8,495 bases of DNA from contig JAFACJ010000970.1 of assembly GCA_023425615.1 (NCBI GenBank), positions 1 through 8,495 of the forward strand. The letters run 5' to 3'. This stretch comes from Actinomycetes bacterium (GTDB lineage: Bacteria > Actinomycetota > Actinomycetes > Streptosporangiales > Streptosporangiaceae). Shown here piece by piece: positions 7,113-8,495 of this stretch (positions are counted from its first letter, which is position 1; each line of letters opens with the position of its first letter). The notes beneath the pieces are model-generated. The model had not been told where the DNA came from, made no database searches, and saw only the letters and a program-made list of their open reading frames with translations. The position numbers and the translations under genes were made by a program.

Positions 7113-8324
7113 ATGAACGGCTACTCGTCACAGGACATCCAGCGCTGGGCCGATGAGCCACCCAAGCGCCGTGACCGGACTGCCTTCGCCCGCGACCGCG
7201 CCCGGGTGCTGCACAGCGCGGCGCTGCGCCGGCTCTCGTCCAAGACCCAGGTCGGCGACCCCGGCCAGAACGACTTCCTGCGCACCCGGCTGACCCACTC
7301 CCTGGAGTGCGGCCAGGTGGGCAGGGAACTGGGCAAGTCCCTGGGCTGCGACCCGGATCTGGTGGAGACCGCCTGCCTGGCGCACGATCTGGGGCACCCG
7401 CCGTTCGGGCACAACGGGGAGAAGGCGCTCGACCTCTTCGCCAGGGAGTGCGGCGGCTTCGAGGGCAACGCCCAGAGCCTGCGGCTGCTCACCCGCCTGG
7501 AGCACAAGTCCTTCGCCGCCGACGGGCGCAGCGTCGGCCTGAACCTCACCCGGGCGACGCTCGACGCCACCATGAAGTACCCATGGCGCAAGCACGACAA
7601 CCCGGCCAAGTACGGCGTCTACGACGACGACCTGGAAGTGGCGCTGTGGATCAGGAAGGACGCGCCGGAGGGCCGCGCCTGCTTCGAGGCACAGGTCATG
7701 GACTGGTCGGACGACGTCGCCTACTCCGTCCACGACCTGGAGGACGCCCTGGTCACCGGCACGGTCGACCTCGGCATGCTGGCCGACCCGGTGCTGCGGC
7801 GCGATGTGTGCGAGGTCGCCGCCAAGCTGTACGGGCCCGCCGAGATCGCGGAGCTGGAGGAGCGGTTCGGGGTGCTGATGGCCCAGCCGTTCTGGCCGAG
7901 GACCATCGACAACACCGCCAGCAGCTACGCGGCGCTGAAGAACCTGACGAGCTGGCTGATCGGCCGCTTCTGCATGGGCGTGGAGGAGGCGACGCGGGAG
8001 GCGTACGGGCCGCGTCCGCTGACCAGGTACGCCGCCGACCTGGTCGTGCCCGCGCCGATCCGCCAGGAGGTGGCGCTGCTGAAGTCGATCACGGCGCACT
8101 ATGTGTGGGTCAGCTACGAGCACAGCCGCGCCCGGCAGCGCGAGGTGATCGCCGAGCTGGCCGAGGCGATCGCGGTCGGCGCGCCCCACACCCTGGACCC
8201 GATGTTCCGCTGGGCCTACGCCGACGCCGCCGACGACGCCGCACGCCAGCGGGTGGTCGTCGACCAGATCGCCTCTCTCACCGACATCAGCGCCCTGGCC
8301 TGGCACGCGCGCCTGATGGGCTGA
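7113..8324 (+). CDS. dgt: Deoxyguanosinetriphosphate triphosphohydrolase-like HD-domain protein
   Basis: A 403-residue cytoplasmic dNTPase of the Dgt family, which cleaves dNTPs (classically dGTP) to the deoxynucleoside and triphosphate and so affects dNTP pools. The metal-binding HD motif is complete: His62 in RTRLTHSLE (57-65), His91-Asp92 in [18 protein letters not shown] (89-106) and the late Asp in [18 protein letters not shown] (196-213, Asp200 or Asp201). Also visible are the N-terminal [21 protein letters not shown] (27-47) typical of the family and [15 protein letters not shown] (116-130). The length fits the bacterial group of about 400-430 residues rather than the longer E. coli Dgt. 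Substrate preference cannot be told from sequence. The start ATG 7113 has no Shine-Dalgarno and probably belongs to a leaderless mRNA. The gene converges with an ABC-transporter ATPase gene only 5 bp away. Confidence 0.95.
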   Translation: MNGYSSQDIQRWADEPPKRRDRTAFARDRARVLHSAALRRLSSKTQVGDPGQNDFLRTRLTHSLECGQVGRELGKSLGCDPDLVETACLAHDLGHPPFGHNGEKALDLFARECGGFEGNAQSLRLLTRLEHKSFAADGRSVGLNLTRATLDATMKYPWRKHDNPAKYGVYDDDLEVALWIRKDAPEGRACFEAQVMDWSDDVAYSVHDLEDALVTGTVDLGMLADPVLRRDVCEVAAKLYGPAEIAELEERFGVLMAQPFWPRTIDNTASSYAALKNLTSWLIGRFCMGVEEATREAYGPRPLTRYAADLVVPAPIRQEVALLKSITAHYVWVSYEHSRARQREVIAELAEAIAVGAPHTLDPMFRWAYADAADDAARQRVVVDQIASLTDISALAWHARLMG

Positions 8325-8334
8325 GGGCCTCAGC
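8320..8334. terminator. Palindrome containing both convergent stop codons
   Basis: GCTGAGG-G-CCTCAGC is a perfect 7-bp inverted repeat around one base. The dgt stop TGA (8322-8324) and the stop of the opposite gene (TCA on the plus strand, 8330-8332) are the two symmetric halves. In RNA it folds from either strand with a short loop, so it may act as a compact bidirectional terminator, although the stem is short. Confidence 0.45.
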
Positions 8335-8495
8335 GGCGCACCCCGTCGACGCGGCGGCCGTCGTCGCCGAAGAACAGGGCGCGGTCGAGGTCGACGGCAA
8401 GGCGCAGCCGTTCGCCGCGCCGCATCCCGCGGGCGTCGCCGGCGCGGAAGAGCAGGTCGGTCCGGTGGTGGCGGCCGTCGCGGGCGGGCTCGGGG
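8330..8495 (-). CDS. ABC transporter ATP-binding protein, C-terminal end (TOBE region)
   Basis: The last 54 codons of a minus-strand gene that continues beyond the window, ending in TGA at 8330-8332. The visible peptide runs from PEPARDGRHH to DGVRR and contains RTDLLFRAGD, MRRGERLRLAVDLDRALFF and GDDGRRV. The pattern of a basic/Gly turn, alternating hydrophobic strand (LRLAVDLDRALFF) and a Gly-Asp-rich tail is what the TOBE domain of MalK/UgpC/MsiK-type sugar importer ATPases looks like at its C-terminus. No Walker or signature motif is in view, so the assignment rests on this tail and on codon use; substrate is unknown. Confidence 0.55.
   Translation of the reverse strand, partial: PEPARDGRHHRTDLLFRAGDARGMRRGERLRLAVDLDRALFFGDDGRRVDGVRR

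Noticed and set aside
7128..8306. A 392-codon frame antisense to dgt
   Set aside because: Shadow frame; dgt carries the complete HD motif set.

Overview
The window looks like chromosomal DNA of a high-GC actinobacterium. Codon use is strongly GC-biased and several starts are GTG. The proteins most resemble actinomycete families: a Rv2402-type GH15 trehalase/glucoamylase-like enzyme, an actinobacterial pyruvate, phosphate dikinase, a DUF218 membrane protein and a Dgt-like dNTPase. A filamentous actinomycete such as a member of Streptosporangiaceae or Streptomycetaceae is a reasonable guess, but the sequence alone does not settle the genus.

Layout from left to right. (1) At 1-1121 (minus strand) lie two small secreted proteins in tandem. 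The first is cut by the window edge. They share a signal-peptide type, and their upstream regions are clearly copies of each other: the same ribosome binding site, the same TTGACC-N17-TACTTT promoter, and a CRP/FNR-like palindrome (TGTGA-N6-TCAC) at nearly the same distance. (2) At 1122-1505 is a gene-less stretch with operator-like repeats, a possible plus-strand promoter and two 12-bp perfect hairpins. (3) At 1506-3437 (minus) is a GH15 glycoside hydrolase, probably a trehalase. (4) At 3438-3614 is a short, relatively AT-rich divergent promoter region. (5) At 3615-6284 (plus) is ppdK, followed by a long terminator hairpin. (6) At 6374-7072 (plus) is a DUF218 (YdcF/SanA-like) membrane-anchored protein whose ribosome binding site lies inside a palindrome. 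(7) At 7113-8324 (plus) is a dGTPase-like HD-domain protein, apparently read from a leaderless transcript. (8) At 8330-8495 (minus) is the C-terminal end of what looks like a sugar-type ABC transporter ATPase. It converges on dgt, and both stop codons sit in one palindrome.

The coding content is mostly housekeeping metabolism. GH15 trehalase (trehalose to glucose) and PPDK (pyruvate/PEP interconversion) are divergent and could be co-regulated carbon-flow enzymes, but that is inference. I see no mobile element, CRISPR array, tRNA, rRNA or defence system. The most interesting signals are regulatory: the duplicated promoter/operator cassette of the two secreted paralogues, the repeated terminator-arm sequence, a candidate small RNA near 1314-1434, and palindromes overlapping translation or transcription signals of the DUF218 and dgt genes.
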